A stretch of 64,000 nt of DNA, from positions 2,790,001 through 2,854,000 of the forward strand of contig NC_019776.1 in the NCBI RefSeq assembly GCF_000317675.1. Direction: 5' to 3'. Below are positions 8,261 to 16,931 of this stretch, piece by piece. The notes beneath the pieces are model-generated. The model did not search any database. It saw only the letters and a list, made by a program, of their open reading frames with translations, and was not told the DNA's origin. Every line of letters starts with the position of its first letter. Position 1 is the stretch's first letter. The stretch comes from Cyanobacterium aponinum PCC 10605 (lineage in GTDB: Bacteria; Cyanobacteriota; Cyanobacteriia; Cyanobacteriales; Cyanobacteriaceae). Both the position numbers and the translations under genes were made by a program.

Positions 8261-10057
8261 ATGGATAACCCTGCCGCTCAACTTCCACTAATACCTTTTC
8301 CTTACCAAGTAATCAAAAAGTTGGGTAACGGCAGTTTTGGTAAAGTATATTTAGTTATAAACACCACAAATCAACAACAATGCGTAATTAAGCAGTTACA
8401 CCCCTCTTCAGAGCAACCCAATTTCATCAAACAGGCAAGAAGACTTTTTCGCCAAGAAGCAGAGATATTAAAAAAACTAAATCATCCTCAAATTCCTAAA
8501 TTAATTGATTATTTTGAAGATAAAGGAGAATTTTATTTAGTCGAAGAGTATATCGAAGGAAAAACTCTACGTCATGAGTTACCTTCTGGAAAATGTTGGA
8601 CGGAAGTAGCGACCATTAAATTATTATTAGAGGGATTAGGAATTCTTAAGGATATTCACAATTTAGGCATTATCCACAGAGACATCAAGCCTGATAACTT
8701 TATTCGTCGTCAAGAGGATCAAAAATTAGTCTTGATTGATTTTGGGGCAGTAAAAGAGTTTAATTTAGAACAAAGTCGCCTTTTAGATCCTACCATAGCA
8801 ATGGGAACTCGTGGCTATATGCCCACAGAACAAGCGAGGGGAAAACCTAGAAAAAATAGTGATATTTATGCTTTAGGGGTTATAGCTATTCAGGCTTTGA
8901 CGGGGAAAAATCCCCTTGAATTAGAGGAGGATGAAGAAGGAGAAATTCTTTGGCGTAATTTAGTTACTGTTGATGACAAATTAGGCGAAATTATCACGAA
9001 AATGACTCGCTATCAACATAAATTGCGTTATCAGTCAGCCGATGATGTGATTAAGGATTTACACGCTTATATTTATGCAAAGCAACAGTCTTGCCCCCCT
9101 ACTCAAATTTTGGAGGAGAAAAATAAACCTTCTTCCATAGAAGATAATTATTCTAATACCTCTACCTCTAAGATAAATTCAATTTCTTCCTCAACAAATC
9201 AATCATTGAAAAATCAAGAAGACACCTCGGAAAAATTTTCTTTTAGTGATTGGTTAAAGTCTCCTTTTGGTTCAACTTTGACTACTGCTTTAACGATTGG
9301 TGTTATTGCAACGGGGGGGGTATATGTGATGAATCAACAACAAAAAGCTCAAATTGAGAAAGAAAAAGCTGATTTTTTGACCTCTTTAGATACTGCTTAT
9401 AATAATCAAAATTATTTGGAGTGTTTTGAAAAGGCAGAGGAAAGATTGCAAGATGAGAATAATCATATCTCTGCTCAAGAGTTAGGGGAATATATCGGGA
9501 AATGTCGTTTAGAAGAAGCAAAACAAAAAGCTCAATTTCTCAATTATGCGGAGGCTGTAGCAACGGCGAAACAAATTCCAACCCAGAATCAATATCATAA
9601 TCAGGCTCAAATTATGATGGAGGATTGGAGTAGGGCTATTTTTGATAAGGCAAAGCATTTATATACTGAGGAGGGAAAGCTGGAAGATGCTTTAAAGGAA
9701 ATTGATACAATTCCTGATAATCCTGTACGTCAAGCAGGTTTAATAGTTGTTAGTCAGTGGCAAGAAGAATATCGTACGAATAGTTATTTAATTAATCAGG
9801 CACAAAAAGACTTAGAATATGGTAACTGTCAAAGTGCGATCGAAACTGTGAGTAAAATTGAAGGCTCAAATTATTGGTTATTAGAAGGGAAAAAAATAGT
9901 TGATCAAGCTGAAAAATGTTTTCAGGATCAGGGTATTGAAAGTAACATTAATACTAATAATAGCACCGATAATTCTAGTAATAATCAAAATAATCAAAAT
10001 AATCAAGAACTTCCTGATAATGTAATTATTTGCCCCCCGATTTTATGTCCTGAGTAA
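8261..10057 (+). CDS. Transmembrane serine/threonine protein kinase with extracytoplasmic tail
   Basis: The 598-residue protein has a cytoplasmic kinase domain at about residues 14-275. The glycine loop GNGSFG, VIKQL with Lys44, HRDIKPDN with Asp141, DFGAVK with Asp160, and MGTRGYMPTEQ as activation segment are all present, so it should be active. A 60-residue Ser/Asn-rich linker leads to one membrane segment (about 337-357, TTALTIGVIATGGVYVMN). The remaining 240 residues are charged, helical and TPR-like, and should lie in the periplasm. They end in an Asn-rich stretch and the tail ICPPILCPE, which matches the ends of the adjacent COP23 proteins. It sits between COP23 genes 2 and 3, which suggests the exterior domain senses or joins the same envelope complex. 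Confidence 0.93.
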   Translation: MDNPAAQLPLIPFPYQVIKKLGNGSFGKVYLVINTTNQQQCVIKQLHPSSEQPNFIKQARRLFRQEAEILKKLNHPQIPKLIDYFEDKGEFYLVEEYIEGKTLRHELPSGKCWTEVATIKLLLEGLGILKDIHNLGIIHRDIKPDNFIRRQEDQKLVLIDFGAVKEFNLEQSRLLDPTIAMGTRGYMPTEQARGKPRKNSDIYALGVIAIQALTGKNPLELEEDEEGEILWRNLVTVDDKLGEIITKMTRYQHKLRYQSADDVIKDLHAYIYAKQQSCPPTQILEEKNKPSSIEDNYSNTSTSKINSISSSTNQSLKNQEDTSEKFSFSDWLKSPFGSTLTTALTIGVIATGGVYVMNQQQKAQIEKEKADFLTSLDTAYNNQNYLECFEKAEERLQDENNHISAQELGEYIGKCRLEEAKQKAQFLNYAEAVATAKQIPTQNQYHNQAQIMMEDWSRAIFDKAKHLYTEEGKLEDALKEIDTIPDNPVRQAGLIVVSQWQEEYRTNSYLINQAQKDLEYGNCQSAIETVSKIEGSNYWLLEGKKIVDQAEKCFQDQGIESNINTNNSTDNSSNNQNNQNNQELPDNVIICPPILCPE

Positions 10058-10114
10058 TTAATTAGGCTTAGGTTTAGGCTAAAAATTTCGTGAAGATAAA
10101 CACTTCTAAATATT

Positions 10115-10750
10115 ATGAAAAATCAATTTTTTATTCAATTTTTTATTTTTGGTTTATTGACTATTGCTAATGGCTTTTTTTCTCAAGATTCCTTGGCACA
10201 AACTAAAAATAGTTATAAGTGTATTCAACTCAATGGTAAACCCACAACAATCGTAGATACTGCAAGGGGAAGAATCCAACTAATAGTTTGGCAAAACGAC
10301 TTTTTCCGTGATTCTGGGTGGACTCCCCAAAAAAGATGTAATGAGGTAACAAAAAGATTTCAACAATTTTCTGACAGTGGTAGTTTAAGATATATTGCCA
10401 CTGGTACAATGAATCAACAGCCCGTTATTTGTGTGGCGGAAAAAAAATCATCAGGTTTTAAGTGTAGGGGAGACGGTTTACTTTTAACTCTTCAACCGAA
10501 AGATAATCCTAGCAAAGTGTTAACTGATTTATTCAATATGTCTGCCCGTACTTCCACTGGTGGTTTATCTCGTGGGGGAGTCTTAGATTTAGATTCTTTT
10601 TTGGCTACTGCTTCCACTATTTCCAGTGATAATAACGATAATTTACCCACATATAATAATAACTCTCCCCCTCCTACCATTATTTCTAATCCTGAAACTA
10701 ATCAAAAACCCAAAGATAATCCCTCTTGTCCACCCATTTTATGTCCCTAA
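10115..10750 (+). CDS. Secreted COP23-domain protein 3
   Basis: A 211-residue exported protein with a signal peptide ending near SLAQ at residue 29. Its COP23 domain includes YKCIQLNGKPTTIVDTARGR, LIVWQNDFF, GWTPQKRCNEV and VICVAEK. Compared with the other two paralogues it has the same spacing of four cysteines in the domain. A low-complexity Asn/Pro linker then ends in SCPPILCP. It follows the kinase gene by 57 bp on the same strand and is likely co-transcribed with it. Confidence 0.9.
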   Translation: MKNQFFIQFFIFGLLTIANGFFSQDSLAQTKNSYKCIQLNGKPTTIVDTARGRIQLIVWQNDFFRDSGWTPQKRCNEVTKRFQQFSDSGSLRYIATGTMNQQPVICVAEKKSSGFKCRGDGLLLTLQPKDNPSKVLTDLFNMSARTSTGGLSRGGVLDLDSFLATASTISSDNNDNLPTYNNNSPPPTIISNPETNQKPKDNPSCPPILCP

Positions 10751-10796
10751 TGGGTTGTAAAGGTCAAAGGTAAGAGGCAAAGGCAAACCCCTCTGT

Positions 10797-10856
10797 GTCC
10801 CCCCTTAAAAAAAACCCCCCTTTATCCCCCCTCTCGAGGGGGGAAGGCAAAAGTGT
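10797..10856. repeat. Poly-C/poly-G dispersed repeat
   Basis: The spacer holds C-runs followed by CCCCCCTC-TC-GAGGGGGG (10826-10843), a strong potential hairpin around CTCGAG. Related G-rich pieces with GGGGATAAAG or GGGGATAAGG occur at 18511-18535 and 29512-29530. Confidence 0.6.
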
Positions 10857-10892
10857 CTAATTAACTCTAACTCTAATACCCCAATACCCCAA

Positions 10893-10962
10893 CACCTGCA
10901 ACCTGACACCTGACACCTGACACCTAACCTTCTCCGATATTCTTAAACCGAACTGAGGTTAA
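10893..10962 (+). repeat. Heptamer-repeat element, five units plus constant tail
   Basis: The units are ACCTGCA, ACCTGAC three times and ACCTAAC, followed by the constant tail ending ACCGAACTGAGGTTA. It separates COP23-3 from the metacaspase-like gene. Confidence 0.88.
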
Positions 10963-11013
10963 GTTAGTGCAAAATATCAGTCAAATATTTCGTAGATTAA
11001 GGATTTATTGATC

Positions 11014-12258
11014 ATGAAAAAATTTAATTTTATTGGTAATTTCGCCATGATGATACCGACTGCACTCAGTATGGCCACACCTTATGCGATCGCATCTTGC
11101 GGATTAATATTCGGTATGAGTAATTCTGCCTTTTCTCAAGATTATCAGATTTCAATAAATGAAAAAATAAGAGAATCTTTCTCCCTTAGTCAACAAGCAT
11201 ATTTAATCAGCCAGAGACAAACATCAGAAAAGAGAGTTGCTCTAGTGATTGGTAACTCTAACTATCAACACGGTAGTAAACTGCGTAATGCGGTTAATGA
11301 TGCTAACGATGTAGCGAAAAGTCTTAGAGACTTAAATTTTGAGGTTATTCTGCTCACCAATGGTAACTTAAAATCAATGGATCAAAGTTTAGAAAGATTT
11401 TACCGAGAATTAGAGAAAGGAGCAGTCGGTTTATTTTATTATGCAGGTCATGGTATTCAAGTCAATGGGGAAAATTACTTAATTCCAGTGGATGCTCGTT
11501 TAGACAGGGAAAGCGAAGTTAACTATGAAACCTTACCTTTAGGAAAACTTTTAGCGGCAATGGAAGAAACGGATAATAATGTCAATATCGTCATTCTTGA
11601 TGCTTGTCGTGATAATCCTTTCGGTCGTAGCTGGACTCGTTCTTCTAATAATAAAGGATTAGCCGCTATTCAAAATAGTGCGACAGGTACTTTTATTGCT
11701 TATGCCACGGGGCCGGGGAATGTCGCTCAAGATGGTACAGGTAGAAATGGAACTTTTACAGAAGCCTTGCTCAAAAACCTGAAAAATCCTAATCAAAATG
11801 TGGAAGAAATATTTAAACAGGTGAGAATTGATGTGGCGAATAAAACCGATAATGCTCAAGTGCCTTGGACTACTTCTTCTTTAATTGGAGACTTCTTTTT
11901 CTCTGGTAGTCAAGAAAAACCTTCATCTAATAATAATCAAAATATCACGAGGAAAGAAGAAAATATTACCCCTCCTGTGGTGGAAGAGAAAAAACCTCAG
12001 CCCCTCAATAATGATAGTGTGGCAATTAATAATCGCTCGAACAGTCCTTTTCAGGATTTAACTGGTGCAAACCTAACCCCTCGTAAAATTTCTTTACTAC
12101 GTTCTTTTATTGCAGGATACAATTTTAAAGAAGCCCCTTGTGGAAGCGATCGCCATCAAGTTACTATCACATTGAGTAATCGGTATGTAATGTGTGCAGA
12201 AGGAAACAGTAAACATCCTTCCGGGAACTTTTCTTTAGAAATACCTTCTCTTGATTAA
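11014..12258 (+). CDS. Secreted caspase-fold (metacaspase-like, peptidase C14) protein
   Basis: An ATG at 11014 gives 414 residues; the frame could open two codons earlier at a TTG, but AAGGA upstream favours the ATG. The N-terminus is an export signal with two hydrophobic stretches (to about residue 42). The p20-like domain begins KRVALVIGNSNYQ and has both catalytic residues: His146 in FYYAGHG and Cys198 in ILDACRDNPF. The p10-like half contains GTFIAYATGPGNVA and TGRNGTFTEALLK. Bacterial orthocaspases of this type cleave after Arg or Lys. A charged linker follows, then a C-terminal module (about 345-414) with two cysteines that resembles the start of the next gene product. The position of the protease outside the membrane beside a sensor kinase is unusual. 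Confidence 0.9.
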   Translation: MKKFNFIGNFAMMIPTALSMATPYAIASCGLIFGMSNSAFSQDYQISINEKIRESFSLSQQAYLISQRQTSEKRVALVIGNSNYQHGSKLRNAVNDANDVAKSLRDLNFEVILLTNGNLKSMDQSLERFYRELEKGAVGLFYYAGHGIQVNGENYLIPVDARLDRESEVNYETLPLGKLLAAMEETDNNVNIVILDACRDNPFGRSWTRSSNNKGLAAIQNSATGTFIAYATGPGNVAQDGTGRNGTFTEALLKNLKNPNQNVEEIFKQVRIDVANKTDNAQVPWTTSSLIGDFFFSGSQEKPSSNNNQNITRKEENITPPVVEEKKPQPLNNDSVAINNRSNSPFQDLTGANLTPRKISLLRSFIAGYNFKEAPCGSDRHQVTITLSNRYVMCAEGNSKHPSGNFSLEIPSLD

Positions 12259-12554
12259 GATGGGGTTGTTGAATTAAAGTATGATGTGTCTGGGAAATGG
12301 GTTTTTGGCGGATTGGAGGTTTAGGGAGAAACTAATTCTTTTTTCATTTGTCATTTAATTTGCACCTAAAACTTGCTAAAGTTCAGATTTCCTATTCTCT
12401 AATACCAATTAGTTTTGTACCTCACCATAACGAGAATTGCTATATATATTTCAAATTCGCAATTCCATTAACTTATTTAAAGTAATAAAAATCTAGTAAT
12501 TAGTGATTAGTAATTAATATTAGTTTTTCTGCCAGTAAAAAATAAACAAGATTC

Positions 12555-13289
12555 ATGAAAATTAAACATTTACTAATAACAAATATATCTCTATTTACTC
12601 TCTTTTCTGGTCCTTTACAAGCTCAAAACTCATCCTTTCCCACTATCATTAATAATAATAATTCACCCTTTCAACAAAAACTTATAGACTGGGGTTTCTC
12701 TATTAGCAATTGCGATGGTAATGTGGTTAGTATCAGAGATTTAAACACTCAAGAAATAGCTTGTGTTGAGCCAAATCAACAAATAAGTTCAGGTAATTAT
12801 GTATATGACAGAGTAACCAATCAAATTCGCCCTGACACTAATGTTGATAGCGATACAGCTAATGTTAGTCAAACCAATACTCGTGGTGCAAGTCAAAATA
12901 TAGAAGAAGTCGTTACCGAGGGTTACGTTAATCCTAATCCTAGTAATGCAGACCCTCGTATCGCTGATGTCGTCATTGATTTTGTCGATATTTATGGCTA
13001 TAACAATTGCTTAGATGCGCTGTTATTACTATATGAAGGAAGAAATCCTGTGGGTGATAACTCTTGTTTACAAAACGTAAAAGAGGTTTTTGGTAATCAA
13101 ATTAGTCGTGATGTAATGTTAGAGTTGGTAGATATTGCCAATGTTAGGGCTACTAGCTTACTCCCCATGGAATTATATCCTGCCTATGGCATTCGTCGCC
13201 GTGTGGCCCAAAGTGTGGGTTATGTATATGAAATTGATGTGGATAATCCAGAAATGATTAGACTTGCTCAGTCTAGCGGACGTAATTAA
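12555..13289 (+). CDS. Secreted protein of unknown function, linked to the metacaspase-like gene
   Basis: The 244-residue product has a signal peptide ending at LQAQ (residue 24). Residues 35-85 (SPFQQKL, GFSIS, then C and AC.EPN...SGNY) mirror the C-terminal module of the preceding caspase-fold protein. The C-terminal half, about residues 125-244, is an unrecognised folded domain rich in Asp and hydrophobics, with a conserved-looking pair of cysteines (NNCLDAL and DNSCLQ). It lies 296 bp after the caspase gene on the same strand; the spacer between holds no further feature. No enzymatic motif is seen. Confidence 0.75.
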   Translation: MKIKHLLITNISLFTLFSGPLQAQNSSFPTIINNNNSPFQQKLIDWGFSISNCDGNVVSIRDLNTQEIACVEPNQQISSGNYVYDRVTNQIRPDTNVDSDTANVSQTNTRGASQNIEEVVTEGYVNPNPSNADPRIADVVIDFVDIYGYNNCLDALLLLYEGRNPVGDNSCLQNVKEVFGNQISRDVMLELVDIANVRATSLLPMELYPAYGIRRRVAQSVGYVYEIDVDNPEMIRLAQSSGRN

Positions 13290-13346
13290 CCTCATTTCGG
13301 CTTAAGAATATCAGATAAGGGTAGGTTGCAGGTGTCAGGGTGTTTA
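13287..13346 (-). repeat. Heptamer-repeat element, inverted and shortened copy
   Basis: Read on the minus strand it gives ACACCCTGACACCTGCAACC, then a tail with GATATTCTTAAGCCGA and AATGAGGTTAA. It overlaps the stop codon of the preceding gene by three bases. Confidence 0.8.
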
Positions 13347-13380
13347 GGGGATGGAAGGATGAGGGGAGAGGGAGAAGTAG

Positions 13381-13400
13381 GGGCGAATGGCCATTCGCCC
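13381..13400. repeat. Dispersed 20-bp perfect palindrome, copy 2
   Basis: The 20 bases are identical to 6736-6755, and the flanks GTAG on the left and GTAC on the right also match closely. The two copies bracket the COP23/kinase/metacaspase block. Confidence 0.88.
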
Positions 13401-13472
13401 GTACAGGGTTTGACGGTTTCAGGTTTTAGAAGAAAGTAATGAGTAATGAGTAACGAATAATTATCAACTACT

Positions 13473-13500
13473 CACTATTCACTATTCACTATTCACTATT
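13473..13500. repeat. CACTATT heptamer repeated four times
   Basis: Four perfect tandem CACTATT units follow GAGTAAT-type heptamers (13437-13452). Comparable runs occur at 45955-46033. Short tandem heptamer repeats are known in cyanobacteria (STRR sequences). Confidence 0.8.
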
Positions 13501-13560
13501 TACCTTTGCCCCTTGCCCATTGCCCTTTTTGCCATCACTCATAATTGAGGATTACTATAT

Positions 13561-14517
13561 ATGATTTATTTGGGCAAAAGAATATTGATTTCTTTACCTA
13601 CTCTATTAGCCATTAGTATTATTGTTTTTATTATTCTCGCATTAGCACCGGGAGATCCTTTAAGTGAGTTTGCTTCAAATCCAAATATAACGGCAGAGGT
13701 TAGGGAAAATATCCGTAAATCCTTTGGCTTGGATCAACCTATTTATATACGTTATATTAAATGGCTAACAGCATTTTTACAAGGAAATTTGGGCTATTCT
13801 TTTACCAGTAGAAGTCCCGTATCTGATTTAATTTGGCAACGTTTACCTAATACTTTATCTATTGTCGGTTTAGCTTATTTATTAAGTGTTATAACTGCTA
13901 TTCCTTTGGGTGTAATTTCGGCTTTGAAACGTCATTCTTTGTTTGATAAATTCAGTAATGCGATCGCACTTTTCGGTTATTCAATTCCGCCTTTTTTCAC
14001 GGGATTATTATTAATAATTATTTTTAGTGTTAAATTGCAATGGCTACCCTTTATTTATGACAGTAACTTGATAGTTAACAGTTGGGCTAGTTTCATTGCT
14101 CAAATTAAACAGTCAATTATGCCTATTATCGTCCTAACATTATATCAAACCGCCGTATTAATGCGATTCATGCGATCGAGCGTTAGAGAAGAATTAAATC
14201 ATGACTATGTACGCACCGCCTATAGTAAAGGCTTAAATCCTTATCAAGTAGTTATCAATCATGTATTGCGTAACGCCTTAATTCCCGTCATTACTTTAAT
14301 AGCTTTAGACATACCAAGTATTTTTACAGGGGCATTGGTAACAGAACAAATCTTTCGTATCCCCGGTATTGGTGCTTTGTTAATCGAATCTATTTACCGC
14401 AGTGATACTCCTGTAATTATGGCAATTACGATGATTTATGGAATTTTGATCGTCATTTTCAACTTAATTGCTGATTTAACTTATTCTTGGCTTGATCCTA
14501 GAGTGCGTTTTGATTAG
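13561..14517 (+). CDS. ABC transporter permease, dipeptide/oligopeptide/nickel type
   Basis: The 318-residue inner membrane protein has six predicted helices beginning with LGKRILISLPTLLAISIIVF. It has the DppB/OppB/NikB opening GDPL and LDQPIYIRY, the pattern EELNHDYVRTAYSKGLN and the EAA loop equivalent leading to LIPVITLIAL and FRIPGIGALLIESIYRSD. Such subunits pair with a DppC-like permease, ATPases and a binding protein; none is adjacent, which is common for scattered cyanobacterial peptide transporters. Substrate cannot be assigned. Heptamer and palindrome repeats fill the upstream spacer. Confidence 0.92.
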   Translation: MIYLGKRILISLPTLLAISIIVFIILALAPGDPLSEFASNPNITAEVRENIRKSFGLDQPIYIRYIKWLTAFLQGNLGYSFTSRSPVSDLIWQRLPNTLSIVGLAYLLSVITAIPLGVISALKRHSLFDKFSNAIALFGYSIPPFFTGLLLIIIFSVKLQWLPFIYDSNLIVNSWASFIAQIKQSIMPIIVLTLYQTAVLMRFMRSSVREELNHDYVRTAYSKGLNPYQVVINHVLRNALIPVITLIALDIPSIFTGALVTEQIFRIPGIGALLIESIYRSDTPVIMAITMIYGILIVIFNLIADLTYSWLDPRVRFD

Positions 14518-14611
14518 AATTGCTTAGGCCAGATTGAAGATTAAGGAAAATAGAGAAAATTATCTGAGCTTGGAGTTAAGATAAAAAAGAAATTTCTCCT
14601 TAACACCCCAA

Positions 14612-14680
14612 CACCTGCAACCTGACACCTGACACCTGACACCTACCCTTATTCGATATTCTCAAACCGAACTAAGGTTA
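14612..14680 (+). repeat. Heptamer-repeat element, five units plus constant tail
   Basis: ACCTGCA, ACCTGAC three times, then ACCTACC and the tail ending ACCGAACTAAGGTTA. It lies tail-to-tail between the permease and RNase genes and ends one base before the RNase stop codon. Confidence 0.88.
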
Positions 14681-14681
14681 C

Positions 14682-16931
14682 TTAGTCTTCAAAATCCTCA
14701 TCAACGGCGGCACTACCCCCACGCACCGTGACTAAATCAATTTGCTGACGATAGTAGTCAACGCTTTTAACTTCCACTTCCACTTTATCACCGAGACGAT
14801 AAGCAGTGCGGTTTTTTCTGCCTACTAAACAAGTGTGTTTGGGTCGATATTCATACCAATCATCTTTGAGTGAGCTAACATGAACTAAGCCTTCAACTAA
14901 AGTATCTTCTATTTGTACAAAGAAACCATAGGATTGTACTCCAGTTATCAAACCATTAAAGATTTGCCCTGTACAGTCTTTCATTTTTTCCGCTTTTTTC
15001 AATCCTGCTAAGTCTGTTTCCGCATCTTGGGCAATTTTTTCTCTTTCATTTAAATGGGTAATCAGAGAATGTAAATCAGCCTCTAAGTTGGATTGTACCG
15101 CCGGAGGTAAAACATTCCAGTTAATTTGTCCATGACAGCTATTACTAAATAAATCTACTCCCTTTGTAACACGGCTAGAACGTCTATCCCGTCCTTGCTC
15201 AAATACGGCTTTAATGATTCTTTGGATTTGCAAATCAATATATCTCTGTCCGGGGGAAGTACAGTGAGTATAGATAGGATAGGCTAAACCAAAATGAGGG
15301 GCTGGATGTTGGGTATATTTGTTGGGTTTTAGAGAATTAAGTAAGAGGTAATGTAATACTTTTTCATCATCTGATTTACTAAACTCTTGAATTAAATGAT
15401 AGTAGTCTAAGGGTTGAATTTCGTCTTCTGATTGCAGTTTAAAGTCTAGTTTGAGATTGGCAACTAATTTAAGTAAATCTTCCAATTCATCCCAATCGGG
15501 TTTACCCTGAGTGCAATAAATAGCAGGGACTTGCAATTCGTTAAGGTGTTCTGCAACTACTTTTCCCACAAGAGTCATTAACTCAGTCATCAGAGATAGC
15601 ACAGGCAAAGTGGAATAAGATGCGATCGCACCTATTCTTCCTTCATCTTTAAAATAAGAGGTAATATCATCTAAATTAATCTCAAAACCGCCTAACTGTA
15701 AACGTCTAGCTTTGATCAGAGGAGTAATACTAAAAACAAGATTGTTTAACATCTCCAGAGTTGACTCTAACTCAGGTTTTGTCGCTCCTGCACCAATCAT
15801 CATTTGAACTTCTTTATAGGTAAGTTGATGATCAACCTTGATGATACTTTGTTTAAATTCGTAGCCTAATAATTGCCCCTTATCATCAAGAGTCAGAAAA
15901 ATAGAAATTGCTAAACGTTCCTTATTAGGAATTAGAGAACAACATTCATAGATACTAGGGGGGAGTAAATCAATAATTTTGTCTCCTAAATGAACCGTAG
16001 TGCCTCTTTTTCTCGCTTCACGGTCTAAATGGGTTTCTTCTGGCACAAAATGGGCAACATCGGCAATATGAACTCCCAACAACCAATTTTCAGCTTCTGT
16101 TTTTTCCAGACTTAATGCCGTTTCTTTTAAAAGATTATTTTCCTGAACAATATCTTGCTCAATAGTAACCGTGAGAAGGTCTGTTAAATCAACTCTTTTT
16201 TCTCTTTCTTCGGGGCTGATTTCTGGACTAATTTGGTTAGCTTGATTTAGGACTCTTTCAGGAAATTCTTGGGGTAAATCATGTTTTGAAGAAACAATAT
16301 CAGTATCGGCGGCGGCTTCTGCATCACTACCCAACACTCTGACAACTTTTCCCACTGGGGGGTTTTGTCCGATGGGATACCTTAAAACATTAACATGGAC
16401 AAGATGATTAATCGCATCATCAAGAGTTTGCCCATTCTGCTTCAACTGTAACTCAAACAAGAGGCGATCATCTAGGGGAACAGCTAAATAATCCCCCGAT
16501 TCATCCTCCACCACTCTGGCTAAAACTGAAGGGTTTGCCCGTTCTAAAATTAATTTTACCTCTCCTTCAGGAGATCTTCTTCTCGTACCTTCTTTAATAA
16601 TTTTAACCAAGACGCGATCGCTATTCCAAGCATTGCTCAGATGACTTTCCCGAATGTAAATATCGTCAGCATCTTCCTCATCTTGAATAGCAAAACAGAA
16701 ACCCTTACTAGAGCAACGTAACTTGGCTTCCACCACATCTTCTTCAATGACACGGCGATACTTGCCAAATTCCTTCGTTACAACCCCTATTTTTTCAAGA
16801 ATATCTAGGGCAATTTGTAACTTTTCGATTTCATGTTCGTCTTCACAGCCTAATTTTTTTTCGATTACTTTCCCCGCCACTAATTTATCGGGACTCAAAA
16901 GGGAAAGAATTGTAGCGATTGAAAAATCCAT
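14682..16931 (-). CDS. RNase II/R-family (RNB) protein with altered active site
   Basis: The 749-residue protein has the RNB architecture: an N-terminal winged-helix or cold-shock region, the RNB core (about 240-590) and a C-terminal S1 RNA-binding domain (about 650-735, IFNGLITGVQSYGFFVQIED). Core landmarks LLGVHIADVAHFV, CCSLIPNKERLAISI and AYPIYTHCTSPGQRYIDLQI are clear. The usual catalytic block TID-x5-D-x-DD is replaced by TIEQDIVQENN (Glu258, Glu264), and the arginine equivalent to E. coli RNase II Arg500 is Gln562 (SPGQRY). It may be inactive, use glutamates, or act as an RNA-binding protein. Cyanobacteria encode a divergent RNB protein called Zam; this may be its orthologue, which I cannot confirm. 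The ATG at 16931 is the only start that preserves the N-terminal domain. Confidence 0.85.
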   Translation of the reverse strand: MDFSIATILSLLSPDKLVAGKVIEKKLGCEDEHEIEKLQIALDILEKIGVVTKEFGKYRRVIEEDVVEAKLRCSSKGFCFAIQDEEDADDIYIRESHLSNAWNSDRVLVKIIKEGTRRRSPEGEVKLILERANPSVLARVVEDESGDYLAVPLDDRLLFELQLKQNGQTLDDAINHLVHVNVLRYPIGQNPPVGKVVRVLGSDAEAAADTDIVSSKHDLPQEFPERVLNQANQISPEISPEEREKRVDLTDLLTVTIEQDIVQENNLLKETALSLEKTEAENWLLGVHIADVAHFVPEETHLDREARKRGTTVHLGDKIIDLLPPSIYECCSLIPNKERLAISIFLTLDDKGQLLGYEFKQSIIKVDHQLTYKEVQMMIGAGATKPELESTLEMLNNLVFSITPLIKARRLQLGGFEINLDDITSYFKDEGRIGAIASYSTLPVLSLMTELMTLVGKVVAEHLNELQVPAIYCTQGKPDWDELEDLLKLVANLKLDFKLQSEDEIQPLDYYHLIQEFSKSDDEKVLHYLLLNSLKPNKYTQHPAPHFGLAYPIYTHCTSPGQRYIDLQIQRIIKAVFEQGRDRRSSRVTKGVDLFSNSCHGQINWNVLPPAVQSNLEADLHSLITHLNEREKIAQDAETDLAGLKKAEKMKDCTGQIFNGLITGVQSYGFFVQIEDTLVEGLVHVSSLKDDWYEYRPKHTCLVGRKNRTAYRLGDKVEVEVKSVDYYRQQIDLVTVRGGSAAVDEDFED

